Positions 11,217 through 21,507 of a stretch of DNA of 64,000 bases are shown here, one piece after another. Under the pieces are notes generated by a model. It did not search any database and was not told the DNA's origin. It saw only the letters and a list, made by a program, of their open reading frames with translations. Source of the DNA: Micropterix aruncella. Its lineage: Eukaryota > Arthropoda > Insecta > Lepidoptera > Micropterigidae. Location of the stretch: the NCBI GenBank assembly GCA_944548615.1, contig OX155962.1, positions 880,670-944,669 on the forward strand, given 5' to 3'. Positions within the stretch are counted from its first letter, which is position 1. Every line of letters starts with the position of its first letter. The position numbers and the translations under genes were made by a program.

Positions 11217-11462
11217 ATGGAAGGAAACTCTTTATTTCAAAGGCGGGAGCGTCTCGTTGCCGACTCGAAAATCTGGTCACTAATGACCGCAAGCACTATT
11301 TTAGGTTTCGTCGTTGCTCCACTTTTGGGGATATCTTATACATTTGGAACATCTTCTAACACTGTATCTGCTAGTAATTTATCTAAAGAAAAGGGTTTCT
11401 TTGTTTTTCTTCATATTGCAGTGGTCTATTTTATAGTAATTCTATTTATTATTAAGAATTAA
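11217..11462 (+). CDS. Candidate small two-TM membrane protein, 81 aa
   Basis: Single-exon open frame with a good initiation context (gag ATG G). The N-terminus is charged (MEGNSLFQRRERLVADSKIW). TM segment 1 is about residues 22-44 (TASTILGFVVAPLLGISYTF). A polar Ser/Thr/Asn loop lies at 45-58, and TM segment 2 at about 60-79 (GFFVFLHIAVVYFIVILFII), ending KN-stop. The layout (short N-tail, TM with a proline, polar loop, TM) resembles small ER membrane proteins such as the V-ATPase assembly factor VMA21, but I cannot confirm homology. A LINE-like 3' UTR repeat follows at once, so it may be a retrocopy or a chance ORF. Confidence 0.35.
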   Translation: MEGNSLFQRRERLVADSKIWSLMTASTILGFVVAPLLGISYTFGTSSNTVSASNLSKEKGFFVFLHIAVVYFIVILFIIKN

Positions 11463-11645
11463 TTTCCATAAAACATTGATTTTGGCCAAAAAATAATAGG
11501 AACCTAATAGCATAACCTTAACATCATGCTTATTTGATTCTGTCGCCCAACTGGGGCCAATCCGTTCTAGGGTGAACAGGGCTCTATTAGTACAATAAAT
11601 TATTTTTACGTTGTAGTAAAATCGTATTCTGTATGTATTAAAATC
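11463..11645 (+). repeat. LINE 3'-UTR-like repeat, copy 1
   Basis: Aligns to 53905-54065: ATAAAACATT, then CATGCTTATT, CACCCAACT(A/G)GG, a RACAGGGCT block, ACAATAAATTATT and GTTGTAGTAAAAT. The CCCAACTAGGC core resembles other LINE 3' UTRs here (28780, 37440). Non-coding. Confidence 0.55.
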
Positions 11646-11826
11646 TAAAACGTGAATTCTATTGTCTTTGAAAGTTAAAGAACATATTATACCTACCGAA
11701 TATCTATGATTATACCCACCAAATACATTCGTAGTTTCACCGAAATTTTAACCACTTCCAAATTTTTATTTTCCAAAGTTGCTGAAAAGGGATATCTACC
11801 GTCTAGCTAAAGTACTAGGACTAATT

Positions 11827-12324
11827 AACACGCTTTTATTAGGTCGACCTGTATGTAACTAACTATGTAATGGAATCTAAGGTAACTAATTTAACCATCT
11901 TCCAAGGATAGTAGCGTCATGAAAATTGACAGCTGCATGTAGTTCTGATGGCAATACAATAATATGGTACTGTAGAAATGATCTGATGATGGAGTCGGAA
12001 GATATGAACTGGAACTTCATGATGGAACATCGTATCATAGCTGGGTTTGGACTTGTTAGAAAAGTCTTGGAATGAACTTTGACCACGATTAAGTGTCAAG
12101 GTCTGATGATGAAGCCGGAGGACAGGAACTGGCATTCCATGATGGAATATCGTATCATATCGTGTTTGCACTTGTGACAAAGGTCACGTAATGGACTTTG
12201 AACGCGATCAGGTTTGAAGGTTATAACAAACCTATTATATATTGACCTGTAAATATTAAGTGTAAATAGTGTAAATATTGACATAGGTGCCTGTATAAAT
12301 GTCGTGTATTTAAAAAAGCGTGTT
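11827..12324 (-). mobile_element. AACACGC-TIR element with internal tandem units, copy 1
   Basis: The ends AACACGCTTTT and AAAAGCGTGTT are perfect 11-bp inverted repeats. Inside are diverged tandem units of about 125-130 bp containing CTATGATACGATRTTCCATC, a CATCATCAGA block and GTCCAAACAC. The other copies are at 17126-17496 and 54088-54466 (opposite orientation). Chance frames run through the units but no transposase is seen. Non-autonomous DNA element; superfamily unknown. Confidence 0.7.
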
Positions 12325-12344
12325 TTTAGTGTTTTTTTTTTAAC

Positions 12345-12745
12345 TATTAATTTATTATAGATTAGGTCGTTTTGGTTGTAGCCAATAGGCTTAGTTCCTT
12401 GTAGAAAACGCAGTATCTGCCATCCTCCTACTGCTCTGTATTACAGTCTGCTATTAATGAAAGAAAAATATGATCATATATTATTATCTCCTATCGGTGT
12501 GAAAGTATCCAAGATCTTTGATTCTGGGGACGTTTTACAGTGTGGTAATGTTCTCACTCCATCTTTTCTCACTTACTATGTTGTTGCAATTTGCATTGTA
12601 TCGATTGTGATATTTCCAACTTGGGCGGGAGGGAGGCAACTTTCCAAATTTAATTTGATTAAAATCAATTTTATTGTGATTGTGGTGTAGTAACGGGGAG
12701 TTTTACAATTATCAAGAACGGCACAACCTGCATTTTAGGCGGACA
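12345..12745 (+). repeat. Dispersed repeat Q, copy 2 (uninterrupted)
   Basis: Aligns to both flanks of element R at 10255-11000, including TTGTAG(C/T)CGCTAATAGG-like and GAGTTTTACAATTAT blocks and GGCACAACCTG. Confidence 0.55.
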
Positions 12746-13049
12746 ATATATTTTTTAAACAAGATTGCCCACAGATAACCAATAAACGCAATAAAAGGCA
12801 AAAAATAAAAAATAAAACAATCAAACCATTTAAAAAGAGACGTAATATAATAAAAGCAAAAATCTGAAAATATCTCTATATATCTATTATTTAAAAACAG
12901 CAGACATTGAAATTAAGCAGGTTTTTGAAGTTATCTTAGTGATGCAATTATAAATTAAAAGAAACCATCAGTATAAAAGTGTATTAGGAAATACACTTTT
13001 ATTCTGAGGAAAAACAGTTCCAAAATAGTAAACAATCAAGAGACTTTTT
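12746..13049. other. AT-rich unannotated stretch
   Basis: Poly-A-rich; nothing recognised except a small hairpin GTGTATTAGGAAATACAC near 12980. Confidence 0.4.
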
Positions 13050-13615
13050 TTATTTTTTTTATTTGTTGATTGGGGTTTTTCTAAGGGTTTTATGAGCCTT
13101 GTAACACTGCAACCATTGCTGATCTATTGTGTTCGCCACCTACTATGGTTCTGCGCTAAGCTTCGTGTCATTTAAGAACCGTAGCAGGCTTTTGGCGCCA
13201 GATTGTTTTACCTCCTAAGGTTGGAGGTAGTGACCACCCAAGTGGGTGTATCTTTTACGCATCAGCGGGCCACACTCGCGCATGAGGTGCTGGGGAGTTT
13301 CCTCTGTCTTCCTTGGCAGAACCTGCACATTTTTGTGTCTCTGAGCTTAAGGTTGGACATGTGTTTGTTCAGGCCACAATGCCCCGTGAGCGCCCTCACC
13401 AGTATGCGTAGATTGTTCCTATTTAGCGATAAGGCCTCACGGGCCGTCTTACGGTCGTAAGCCTTAATTAGCGCTTTGGAATGATTCAACCCTGGCGTAT
13501 AGTGATTGTTCTAAACATATTTGTTTGAGTTGGAAGGCTTTTTGGTACGCCACAGCAAGGTTCAGGGCCGTATAACTTTCCCTTTTGAGACTAACGTTCC
13601 CACATCAAGAGACTT
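13050..13615 (-). pseudogene. LINE ORF2 C-terminus (RNase-H-like region), copy 2
   Basis: Near-identical to 9250-9848 over most of its length. The minus strand reads LNRNNLRILVRALTGHCGLN and CRFCQGRQRK. Relative to copy 1 it has small indels (for example around 13270-13310 and 13498-13540) that break the frame. It ends in an A/T-rich tail at about 13045-13065. 5'-truncated. Confidence 0.8.
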
Positions 13616-14889
13616 AGTAAAACATTTGTCATTAAATAATAATAAAAAAATACAGTAGATCAAAAATAATAAAAAGTAGGGTTTCATAAAAACCTAGTAC
13701 ATTAAATATCAAAATGTAATGTAATGTAAATATGTCGTTCTATGGAGCGCTTAGATAGTACGACCTAAATTTTCAAGGTTTGAATATTTTCATGTTATCA
13801 TCAAATACTTGTTTCGTAGACATTAAAAGCACGATTAACAGCCCTTGGGTTTGATTAGTATTTCTTCGTCTGTGAAATATTGTATAATGATAATTATGTA
13901 TATTACATTATTAATATATAATAATATGTATTTTATACCAATCTATTTCTATTAGTTTTCCTTTTTTATGTTTTATTATATTCTTACATTATTATTTTTT
14001 AATATTATGTATATTTAAACAATTTATTTCATATAATTTGTTAAATATATGTATTAGATTCATAATGTGGCTTCTCTATACCTTTCTCTGTTTGCTTTTT
14101 GCGCTGTTTCAATACAATGTATCTAGTCTAATTCTGAAAACTTTTTATTGACCTCAGATCTACATAATATGTGTATAAGTATGAAACGCGGTAAATTCAA
14201 AACAGAGACTATCAATGACATAATTAAGATTGAAAATTGGAGAGAATTCCAACATAGAGATTGTTGGAATTCCCTCACCATTCAGACGATTGTACCCGTT
14301 TAATTCCATTGACCGTTTCTACTCGTACATTTGATTCAAAAGCACAAGTGCCCATATCAGCATGATTTATCATGGTCACGGAGCGCTGACAGCCAAGCGA
14401 CACAAATCGCGGCCTAACGGACCGCATCTCCTCGAACGTTGCGACTCGCGAAGCGAACCAAAATATTATTCAATTTTTAGATTTCCCATCTGTCTGCGGA
14501 TTCTCGTTCGGTGTCTCCGTCCGCACAGGAGCGACGCAATCAAAAGTCAAATTTACAACGTCGAAGATTATTTATAAAACGTTTATTATTAGAGGGGCGA
14601 CGTAATTCGACGTCACTCGCCCTCGACCAAATGGACATTCAATTCCTTATCAGCATCGGGAAGCACTCCGAGAATATCACAGCTTCCCAAAGACCTCCAA
14701 AATTAAAGGCAACTAATAGTCCGGGAGCTAGTGTTTTTTTTTCGGTAGGTTAACTGATTTTTTTTTGGTAGGTTTTTACTGATTTTTCCCAGACACCAAA
14801 CGCCGATAGGATTATTTAGTGACTAATTCCAAGTAGCGTAGATGTATTCAAAATGCTTTTGAAAATGCAAATGTGCTCCACTATTTTAT
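13616..14889. other. Unannotated stretch, AT-rich then GC-balanced
   Basis: 13620-14230 is AT-rich with no signal. At 14243-14275 there is a hairpin GAATTCCAAC / GTTGGAATTC. 14360-14740 is CpG-containing and of even composition, with two overlapping short frames; it could be low-copy host sequence, but nothing is recognised. Confidence 0.4.
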
Positions 14890-15195
14890 CACTAATGAAT
14901 ATCGATATACATTTTGGAAACCTGCAAATTTGTAAGAAACCCACGATCAGTATTTAAAAATAAACAATGTTAAACACGGCTATAACACGAGAAATAAACA
15001 TGAGCTACAAGCACACAGGCCAAATTTAACTCTACATATATAAAAAAGGAATGTTATACAATTCAATAAAAATCTATAACCACCTACCTCCAAATATCAA
15101 AGAATTAAAAGGAAAAGGGTTTACCGCAGCGTTGAAAAAATGGCTAATCGAAAAAAGCTTTTACACGTTAAACGAATATTTCTCCTAATATTATA
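14890..15195 (+). pseudogene. LINE reverse transcriptase C-terminus, frameshifted
   Basis: In one frame 14965-15040 reads VKHGYNTRNKHELQ (the N-T-R-N-K motif). After a 1-bp shift near 15045 the next frame reads MLYNSIKIYNHLPPNIKELK and KKWLIEKSFYTLNEYFS-stop at about 15189. This is the standard ORF2 C-terminus of CR1/Jockey-like LINEs. The AT-rich sequence to about 15610 may be its 3' UTR. Confidence 0.75.
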
Positions 15196-15830
15196 TTGTG
15201 GACATGATTTTTTTTTACAATAATTCAATTAAGAAGATTACACATTTTAAATTATGTACATTTCGTATTTATAGGCTGAATTTTGATTATTCCTTGATGT
15301 TTGATTTTTTTCTTTATTTTTTATATTATTGCTGAATTATTTTTATTAATTGTCTTCTACTGTCAGTGCTACTTATCCGGTCTGTTTAGATTTTTTCATG
15401 TTAGGCTATTCAATGAACATTACGAATTATTATTGATTTGATTTAGATATTATAGGCAAACCAGTGAAATTATGACATATTTTAATAAGAAATTAAAAAA
15501 TTAGCAAATAGGTAAATTTGTCAATCTGTTATAATAACAGGTAATTGTGAGAGACATAATTTTACGCATTATCACCATAAATGTACCACCATAATTTGGG
15601 ACAATAAAAATATTTCTATATTTCTATATTTTACTGTCAAGTCGCATGCAACATTTATTTATAAAAATAATCTGGCTAATCCTAGGTATTGCAAAGGAGT
15701 CAGGCATCTGAAAAACCGAACAAAATGGTGACCTTTCTTTGCAGACCTGAAAATTGGTCAAAAAATACTTAGCATCATAACGATAGGTTAGGATAAAATC
15801 TGGTTTTGATGTGCGATCGCCAAAGCCTTA
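15196..15830. other. AT-rich stretch, probable LINE 3' UTR
   Basis: No ORF. It follows the LINE stop codon, so at least part is probably its 3' UTR; an exact 3' end was not identified. Confidence 0.35.
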
Positions 15831-15833
15831 CCA

Positions 15834-15885
15834 GACTCGTTTAATACGCGTCAGATTGCGCACTCTGACGCGCATTAAACGAGTG
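15834..15885. repeat. Perfect-loop palindrome
   Basis: Arms of about 21 nt, ACTCGTTTAATACGCGTCAGA... and its complement, with one mismatch around an 8-nt loop TTGCGCAC. Related GCGCGCA motifs follow to 15920. Could be a decayed foldback element. Confidence 0.55.
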
Positions 15886-16728
15886 ACGCGCATAAAACAG
15901 TGCGCACTGCCGCGCACTTCAGGAGAGAGTAGCGAGACTTTAGTTATTATGAACATAAGCCAGATGTTTTTTTTTCCGTGGCAATATAAAATCATGTACA
16001 AACATTTCCAGACAGTGAACATTAGCAACGACTTTACATTTTTATTCAATTTCTAGATCCCGCCAGCCCCATTCCGCGATTTATTAAAGTAGCAAGACTT
16101 CTTTGAAGTGATAATCTACGATAACATCAATTTGTATTATAGGTTTTAAGTATGGAAAGGTAAAAGCGACGTATCCGAAAAACACATAGATTTTTTCATG
16201 TTTTTAATTGTTCTCTTTGGTAATTGAAGGTAGTCTCGCCAGACTACCTTCTTTCAGTTGTATATAAGCCAGACTGATTAGGTGATATCGTTATTTACTT
16301 CGAGCCGAATCTAGACATAGCTATAAATATATTTTTCATAAAATTACATTTGAACAGTTACGATCGAAATCAATTTTAAAAATTTTTTGGTAATTCCATT
16401 TTAAAAAATTTATAACTTAAAATAAGATGTTTTAGGCAAGGTTTGTTCGAGTGAGAACAAAATATATATTGTCTGAAAGTAAACCAACTATAGTTGAGTT
16501 TCTAAAAAAATTACCTAAATTTACACCTTATAAAAAAAAGTACCTACGTCATCTTTAAAAGTCCAACTGACTGATCGTTCTTCCCCTAACTCTTGATTTA
16601 ATATTAGTATCGTATAAAATTGGTGTCTTCCTCGGAACAGGTGCTACGTAGTTAATAATATTTTCAAAAACTGAAAAACCACGCTTTGTAAGTACTGCAC
16701 TAAAATGCAAAAAATAATTAACCATACT
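15886..16728. other. Unannotated stretch with one hairpin
   Basis: No gene recognised. 16228-16251 is a perfect 10-bp-arm hairpin (AAGGTAGTCT, loop CGCC, AGACTACCTT), followed by TATATAAG. Confidence 0.4.
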
Positions 16729-16795
16729 CTCTAGCATTTGTTTCTAGCTCTAGCATTTGTTTCTAGCCCTAGCATTTGTTTCTAGACCTAGCATT
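16729..16795. repeat. Short tandem repeat, about 19-20 bp x 3.5
   Basis: Units CTAGCATTTGTTTCTAGCY follow head to tail with one- or two-base differences. Confidence 0.8.
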
Positions 16796-16867
16796 TTCTT
16801 GAGACGTTTCACTGGGAAGCATTATGATGAATTTGTTTTGAAGGAATCTTAAATGGCCAGAGTACAT

Positions 16868-17030
16868 TTCAAGACGATTCCAACAAACCCAAACACGGCT
16901 CGGATACTTTGATTCGTTATGCAGTTCCTGTGACTACCTACCGCCTCCATCATCAGATAAGCTCGACCATATTATTGTATTGTCATCAAAACTACGCACA
17001 ATTTCCAAGTTTCATGTTGGTACGACAATC
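16868..17030 (+). repeat. Diverged fragment of the AACACGC element's internal unit
   Basis: Shares CAAACACGGCT, a CTCCATCATCAGAT block and ATTATTGTATTGTCATC with the element at 17126-17496, which lies just downstream. TIRs are not found. Confidence 0.5.
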
Positions 17031-17125
17031 AGGAGTGGTTGAAATTAAAAAAGATAGATTCCGTTACATTGATAGATTCATACATAAAGCGTCTTAAATA
17101 AATTAATAGTTAAAAAAACACTAAA

Positions 17126-17496
17126 AACACGCTTTGGGCTATGATACGATATTCACATACACACGGCTATGATACGATATTCCATCATGGAATGCCAGTG
17201 CCTATCTTCCGGCTTCATCATCAGACCTTGAAACCTAATCGTGGTCAAAGTTCATTCCAAGACTTTTCTAACAAGTCCAAACACAGCTATGATACGATGT
17301 TCCATCATGAAGTTCCAATTCATATCTTCCGACTCCATCATCAGATCAGTTCGACAGTACCATATTATTGTATTGTCATCAGAACTACATACAGCTGCCA
17401 ATTTTCAAGACGCTGCGATCCTTGGAAGATGGTCAAATTAGTTACCTTAGATTCCATTACATAGTTACATACAGGTCGACCTAATAAAAGCGTGTT
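17126..17496 (+). mobile_element. AACACGC-TIR element with internal tandem units, copy 2
   Basis: Begins AACACGCTTT and ends AAAAGCGTGTT. Contains two clear roughly 128-bp units, each starting CTATGATACGATRTTCCATC. Closely matches 54088-54466. Confidence 0.7.
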
Positions 17497-18519
17497 AAAA
17501 AGGAGATAGAACTATTGTGTTTAAAAATTTCTTATATATTTTCTTGAATAAACACATATAAAAAATATTGGACTAGTGACCCGAAGACAAAGAATTTTAA
17601 AAAATATACATAATATCTTCTGCACATATGTATTAATAACTAACAGGAAACTAAAGCTTCATAACATCGACGATGGGACAATTAGTAATGCACTTTCTCA
17701 CAGGCGGTGGACGAATTCAGCGGCCCAAATGTCGGTGGTAACCCAAGAAGAATATGTGCGAGTAATCGGGTGAGGCGGCCCAAAGAAAATATACTCGTCT
17801 GGCTGGATAAATATACACACAAATCACAAAACGTCAACAGCTAATGGTGTAGTAGGTGAAAGGCGAACGCGGAGGGATGACGCGCCGAATTCACAGGGGG
17901 CACAATGTTTGTGCTGGTAATTACAACCAAATGCGCTACCAGTGGGCGTTTCCTACAACCGTCTTCTAATCTGACGCATTTGACCGGAAGCCGTTATTCA
18001 TTAACCATATTTCTCCGAAAGAAAGGAAGGTAGTAGAAGAACATATTACTTCTTTTAAGCTTCTAGTTTGTGATACGGCAATCCAAACACTTCTATAATA
18101 TTCGGGTTAGGTTTCTACTCTTTATTGTGAAATTTCGCAATAGGCGGGTTTATTGTCATTATATATTATATCCTTCTAGCCGTGTTCGGCCATAGCGACT
18201 GCATTGTAGATTCTAGTGACTTTATCGTATTCTAGTGACTTCATCGCCATAGGTCTTTTTAGTCTTCTCAGAGTCCATTGTTCGGGAGCAGTCAAGTGCG
18301 CAGGCTATATGTGCACAGGTGGGCGCGCGACCACGGGTGGACTCTCTCTTCCTCCCTCTTCTGAACCCGATGGAACGGACACCGTTACAACCAGAGATAA
18401 ATTTGGATGCAGATATTCACTAAATTTATTATTTAAATAAGATGCATTATTGAGAATTTTTTTAAATATGCTGACATTTAAAATTTCAAATTTGGAAGAC
18501 AAATTAGTATCATTATTGT
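17497..18519. other. Mostly unannotated; SINE-tail fragment at 18105-18150
   Basis: 18108-18145 reads, on the minus strand, GAAATTTCACAATAAAGAGT-like sequence as at the SINE 3' ends. 18216-18440 is GC-balanced with short overlapping frames on both strands and no recognised domain. 17640-17900 is also of even composition and unrecognised. Confidence 0.4.
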
Positions 18520-18790
18520 CATTAGACAATTTATCAAAGTTATTTATTTATCATTTATCAACTTTATTGTCATTAGACAATCTCTTACAACTAACCATGC
18601 TGTGAAGTTTTATATGTATTTGTGCATGATGTGTGCAAGTGTGTGTCCTATTATTGCATTTGATCTACATAATTAAAATGCAATTCCGTTAATTTTATCC
18701 CAACTGAAAATGGTGACCCTGTCAGGAATCGAACCCGGAACCTTAGAACGTAAGATCAGGCGACCTAACCACTATGCCACCGGCCCGAGT
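18520..18790 (-). mobile_element. tRNA-derived SINE, copy 1
   Basis: On the minus strand a pol III A box (TGGCATAGTGGTTAGG, 18764-18779) and a perfect B box (GGTTCGATTCC, 18725-18735) lie about 28 bp apart. A TCACCATTTTCAGTTGGGAT block follows, then the tail GTTAGTTGTAAGAGATTG. That tail also ends LINE fragments here (30393), as expected for a SINE using a LINE's machinery. Confidence 0.85.
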
Positions 18791-18834
18791 TGAACAACTC
18801 CATTGTTAGAAGTCGCATGGAAACGAATGCAGAT

Positions 18835-18950
18835 AGTTAGAAAAGGTACAGAAGTGTTTTTTGAGAATTTTGTTCTCCAATCAGTATGGGTATTATCCAT
18901 TTTTGTATCCGACTGCATTTGTCACAGGCATGGTTGGCTATAATATAATT
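18835..18950 (-). repeat. Dispersed repeat V, copy 1
   Basis: Inverted match to 62060-62180: AAAAGGTACAGAAGTGTTTT, a CCATTTTTGTATCCGACTGC block and CACAGG. Unclassified. Confidence 0.5.
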
Positions 18951-19064
18951 CCCTCTGCCTTAGAACTTATATTACTATGTTATATATTTTAATCTGTTTC
19001 GAAATAAAACTGATAACCATAGATTACAAGCTAAGGTAGACCTTTTCGTGCCTAATAATTATCA

Positions 19065-19160
19065 TCGGGGGTAAGAGGATTTAAGCGTGGGGGATGGGGG
19101 GGGGGGGGGTTGTCTGCTTGCTGGGAAAGTCTTAGAGTGACACAACCGATTTCTTTAGAG
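19065..19160 (+). repeat. Dispersed repeat G, copy 2, with poly-G run
   Basis: A run of 14 G's (about 19096-19109), then TTGTCTGCTTGCTGGGAAAG and GTGACACAACCG, as at 10150 and (inverted) 43835. Confidence 0.5.
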
Positions 19161-19232
19161 CATAATAACATATACATTAGTTGAACCTGCCAATAGTTAT
19201 TTTTATTTGGTTCCAAAGAGTTTTATAACTAA

Positions 19233-20472
19233 CTAGCTGACCCGTGCCCACTTCGTTGGGCGGTAAAAATTTTTACTTGTGATGAAATTATGAGTGTGGT
19301 TCGGTTAGTACTGAGTGCTATGATTTATTTCCTGACTGCCAAAAGAAGGGTTATATTTTTACTGCATATGTAGGTATGTATGTATTTGCATGCCAATTTG
19401 ACTATATTACCGTTATTTGTGAGTGTCTTCTTGTGAGTGTCTTATTTGTGAGATAAACATGACCTAACCATTTAAATATTTTTTTAGGCTATTGCATAGC
19501 TTTTATCGCGGGCCTAGGCCAGCGCGGCGACCGAATGAAATTAATGATTTTATCGAAATCGAAAATTATCGATTTTATCGAAAATTAATGATTTTAAACT
19601 GATAATTACGTCTAAACGAGTACTGCTTACGATTCGAAAAAAATATATGTTAAACAAGAACATTTTCCTAATATTCTTAGCTTTAAATATTGTAGACTTT
19701 GTTTATATTACATAGTGTAATTAATTTGTGAAATTAGGTCTAACCGCACACAAAAACGACTACTACGCAAATACTATCTGGCGTATTATTATAAAACCTG
19801 TACCATTTTAAAACTAATTTAATTTCTATCTACGATTTTTTTCGAATAATCTGGTTTTTTGCTTTATCGAATGAAAAATTCGTGCGCGGCGCTCTATCGG
19901 AAGACGTTTAAATTATTCCGAATCATTTGCTACCGCAGCCGCAAATGATTCGGAATAATTTCAACGTTTTCCGATAGAGCGCAGTTATCTGATATCAGAA
20001 AAAATAAAATAAATAAAATAAATAAATAATTATAATTGCATAAGTTGTTAAAAATGCTATGCAATAGCTTTACCGCGGCAGTCCCCGAGTGTCACACGTA
20101 TTTTTTTTTTAATATAAAAAACTACTTTTAGTGACTTAAATATAAAATTTAGATATATGCTGTCGCTGAATTTTTTGTAGGCATTACCAAACTCTACAAC
20201 TTTTCTCTAGAACTCAATCATGTATATCTCATCGTTAAGGCAGCGTTCGTAAGAAACGTTTTCATTCGACCGTTTTTTCTCTGACTTACTTTGCAAATCC
20301 GACTACTAAGAGAAAGTCTTTCCATTTTTCGGATTAATATATAGCCTATGACACTCACAAATAAGGTGGCTTTCTATTGGTAAAATAATTTTCAAAATCA
20401 GTTCAGTAGATCCAGAGATTACTTCCTACAACCTCACAAACTTTACCTCTTTATAATATTAGTAGGTATAGA
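19233..20472 (-). mobile_element. Non-autonomous Helitron carrying a nested element F
   Basis: Same family as 838-1500: CTAG at 19233-19236 and the 5' TCTATACC end at 20472. Flanks are A (19232) and T (20473). The Helitron sequence is interrupted by about 625 bp of element F at 19485-20110; the joined flanks align to copy 1. Confidence 0.88.
19485..20110 (-). mobile_element. Palindromic repeat, element F copy 2 (nested in Helitron)
   Basis: Inverted relative to 5672-6268. The core hairpin is at 19889-19982. The left end carries GGCTATTGCATAGC and the right end GTCCCCGAGTGTCACACGTA before a T run. Because the uninterrupted Helitron at 838-1500 lacks this segment, it is a later insertion. Confidence 0.75.
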
Positions 20473-20889
20473 TTATGTATCACTTTTTTGAACGCCACTC
20501 ATAGAATATAACACTGTTAAAAAAATCGATTACTGCTTCATCGTCCACAAACAGGATGCCATCAGTCAAACTCATAGCATCGGAAAATTTGTGCAGTCTC
20601 GAAAACATCCGACGATAAACGAGCCAAATTAAAATTGTATCCAGCACTTCCTGGGCGCGGGCCAAAGCGTAGCGCGCCGCCGCTCTGTAGCAATAATTGG
20701 GTTCCGATGGCTGCGACGAAAGTTTGTGGCATTTGTGGAATGCGCGCCGTTTGACTGAGTGCCGTCTTTAGCTCCCTTTTGTCTGCATTCTCTTTAAAAG
20801 TCCTAATTTGTGTCGTTTTGTCTTCGGTTGCCTCTCTGTTGCCAATGTTGCCTTTTCAGATGTTGGTTATCATTAAAGCTACAAATCAA
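20473..20889. other. Low-copy stretch with one minus-strand open frame
   Basis: A frame open from about 20756 to a stop at 20480 (minus) includes ALARAQEVLDTILIWLVYRR and DGILFVDDEAVIDFF. It has no known domain and its upstream part lacks a start codon. An overlapping frame is open too, so chance is likely; a diverged host exon cannot be excluded. Confidence 0.25.
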
Positions 20890-21478
20890 TCAATTCAAAT
20901 TAGGTATTTATTTAATTATTGAGATACTTATGATTAGGTATACAGTTCATTGATCATGTAATGTTTGCTTCTTATAATAATTAATATAGGGAGGTTAACA
21001 CATCTTACATAACCTTCCCTGCCAATAGCACACCTAGTAGTACTAGTAGTATTAGGTACAGTGGGGGGCTTGTTTCCAGCCCTTGGTCTCACCTAGATCT
21101 GTAAGGTCTTTTGTAACTGCCCACTATGTGGTTAGGTCAGTGGTCAGCTAGTAGCCCGGTACTTCTTACCAGTCCAAGTAGATCACTGACCTTCAAGTTG
21201 GGCAGATCGCTGGGTTCGAGAAAGGCTCGTCCCAGTAAACTGTGTCTTTTGGCGGCGAGCCCTGGACAGCGACCAACAATGTGTAAGCTGTCTTCAGGTT
21301 CCTCGCCACATATTCGGCAGTCCTTGCTCTCGGTCAAGCCAAGGTTGAATAGATGAGCTCTAAGGGTCGTTGAAAATAGCACACCTAACTAGGCGATAAT
21401 TTGGCCCGTCTCTAGATGTGCATATTTTTTACGCAATTTTAAGAAATTGTGTTTTTTTTAACAATAAATAATTTGGTC
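20890..21478 (-). mobile_element. LINE 3' UTR, interrupted by another LINE
   Basis: Both sides of the insertion align to the continuous copy at 51240-51475: AATATAGGGAGGTT, ACACATCTTACAT, GCCAATAGCACA, then CTAACTAGGCGATAATTTGG and GATGTGCATATTTTT. The RT-coding part of this copy is not present. Confidence 0.75.
21037..21374 (-). pseudogene. LINE C-terminal fragment with 13-bp TSD
   Basis: The flanking direct repeat AATAGCACACCTA at 21024-21036 and 21375-21387 is exact. The minus-strand reading gives LRAHLFNLGLTESKDCRICG, EEPEDSLHIVGRCPGLAAKR and LPNLKVSDLLGLVRSTGLL-stop. The C-x2-C ... H-x4-C pattern is the zinc-knuckle region at the C-terminus of many arthropod LINEs. 5'-truncated, and inserted into another LINE's 3' UTR. 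Confidence 0.85.
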
Positions 21479-21507
21479 TTCAAAAACCTTGTACATAGTT
21501 AGGACAA

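Noticed and set aside
18725..18779. A genuine tRNA gene (A and B boxes)
   Set aside because: There is no acceptor stem pairing and the sequence continues into a SINE body and LINE-type tail repeated at two other loci.
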